The position numbers were made by a program, and so were the translations under genes. A stretch of DNA of 64,000 nucleotides from assembly GCA_012295275.1 (NCBI GenBank), contig CM022672.1, positions 24,972,430-25,036,429 on the forward strand. Direction: 5' to 3'. The notes beneath the pieces were generated by a model. The model was not told where the DNA came from, did not search any database, and saw only the letters and a program-made list of their open reading frames with translations. The stretch is from Chrysomallon squamiferum (lineage: Eukaryota; Mollusca; Gastropoda; Neomphalida; Peltospiridae). Of the stretch, positions 63,771 through 64,000 are shown piece after piece (position 1 is the first letter of the stretch; every line of letters begins with the position of its first letter).

Positions 63771-64000
63771 TCTTTAATGTGCGTTTAGAAAACATTTTGA
63801 CTCTTCCTTGAATTTATCCAGTGTTTTGAAGAAAAATGTCTTAGAAGTCTGAAGAACAGAGATTTCTGAATGCTGATTTCACAATTCAAATATTTAGAGA
63901 GAATAATTTTTTTTTTTTTTAAAAGAGTTGTACACTCATATAAAAATAAAATTTATTTTAATTTTATAAACAGAAAAAGAATAATTACTTTTAAAAGAAA

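Overview
The window is animal (eukaryotic) nuclear DNA with one recognisable protein-coding gene, a retinoid X receptor (RXR, nuclear receptor NR2B), on the + strand in the last 10 kb. The rest is AT-rich, intron- or intergenic-like DNA packed with microsatellites: long pure TC/GA, CA/GT, TTA/TAA, GTA and CATA arrays, plus poly-A and poly-T tracts. The RXR protein keeps the vertebrate-type ligand-pocket residues and resembles gastropod RXR as I remember it. Together with the extreme simple-repeat load this suggests a mollusc, most likely a cephalopod. That assignment is inference.

RXR model. A short first coding exon at 53785-53803 (MDNTEM + G) joins exon 2 (56619-57015: A/B domain and first zinc-finger half), exon 3 (57317-57474: rest of the DNA-binding domain), exon 4 (60315-60463: T-box and hinge), exon 5 (60663-60789), exon 6 (61132-61356) and exon 7 (61796-62049: helices 9-12 and AF-2). 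All junctions are GT-AG and in phase. The product is 442 aa. The 3' UTR probably runs to about 63.77 kb, where an AATAAA is followed by a T-rich tract.

Two unmarked parts of the locus are the main result. (1) A 60-nt, GC-rich, phase 1-1 candidate cassette exon at 58661-58720 lies in the intron that splits the DNA-binding domain from its T-box. It would insert 20 residues between GMKRE and VQEER. (2) A GC-rich exon at 18008-18149 starts with ATG, ends at a phase-1 GTAGGC donor and sits beside a CpG-rich patch and a CTCF-like motif. Its phase fits exon 2 exactly, so it could be a distal alternative first exon giving RXR a different 47-residue N-terminus. If so, 18.15-56.6 kb is one intron of about 38.5 kb.

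Layout. 1-17 kb: repeats, an inverted-repeat element (2.2-3.2 kb), a 27-bp minisatellite, a 135-bp tandem duplication and a RUNX-motif cluster near 15 kb. 17-18.2 kb: CpG-rich putative distal promoter and exon. 18.2-53.6 kb: repeat-rich DNA with a few GC-richer, repeat-poor islands (21.2, 33.6, 34.7-35.2, 36.0, 42.1, 44.8 kb) carrying CRE/ETS, E-box/E2F and CTCF-like motifs, several decayed tRNA-derived SINE heads, and a Tigger-like MITE at 42.7-42.95 kb. 53.6-64 kb: the RXR gene. I saw no rRNA, intact tRNA, CRISPR array, long transposon ORF or viral gene.
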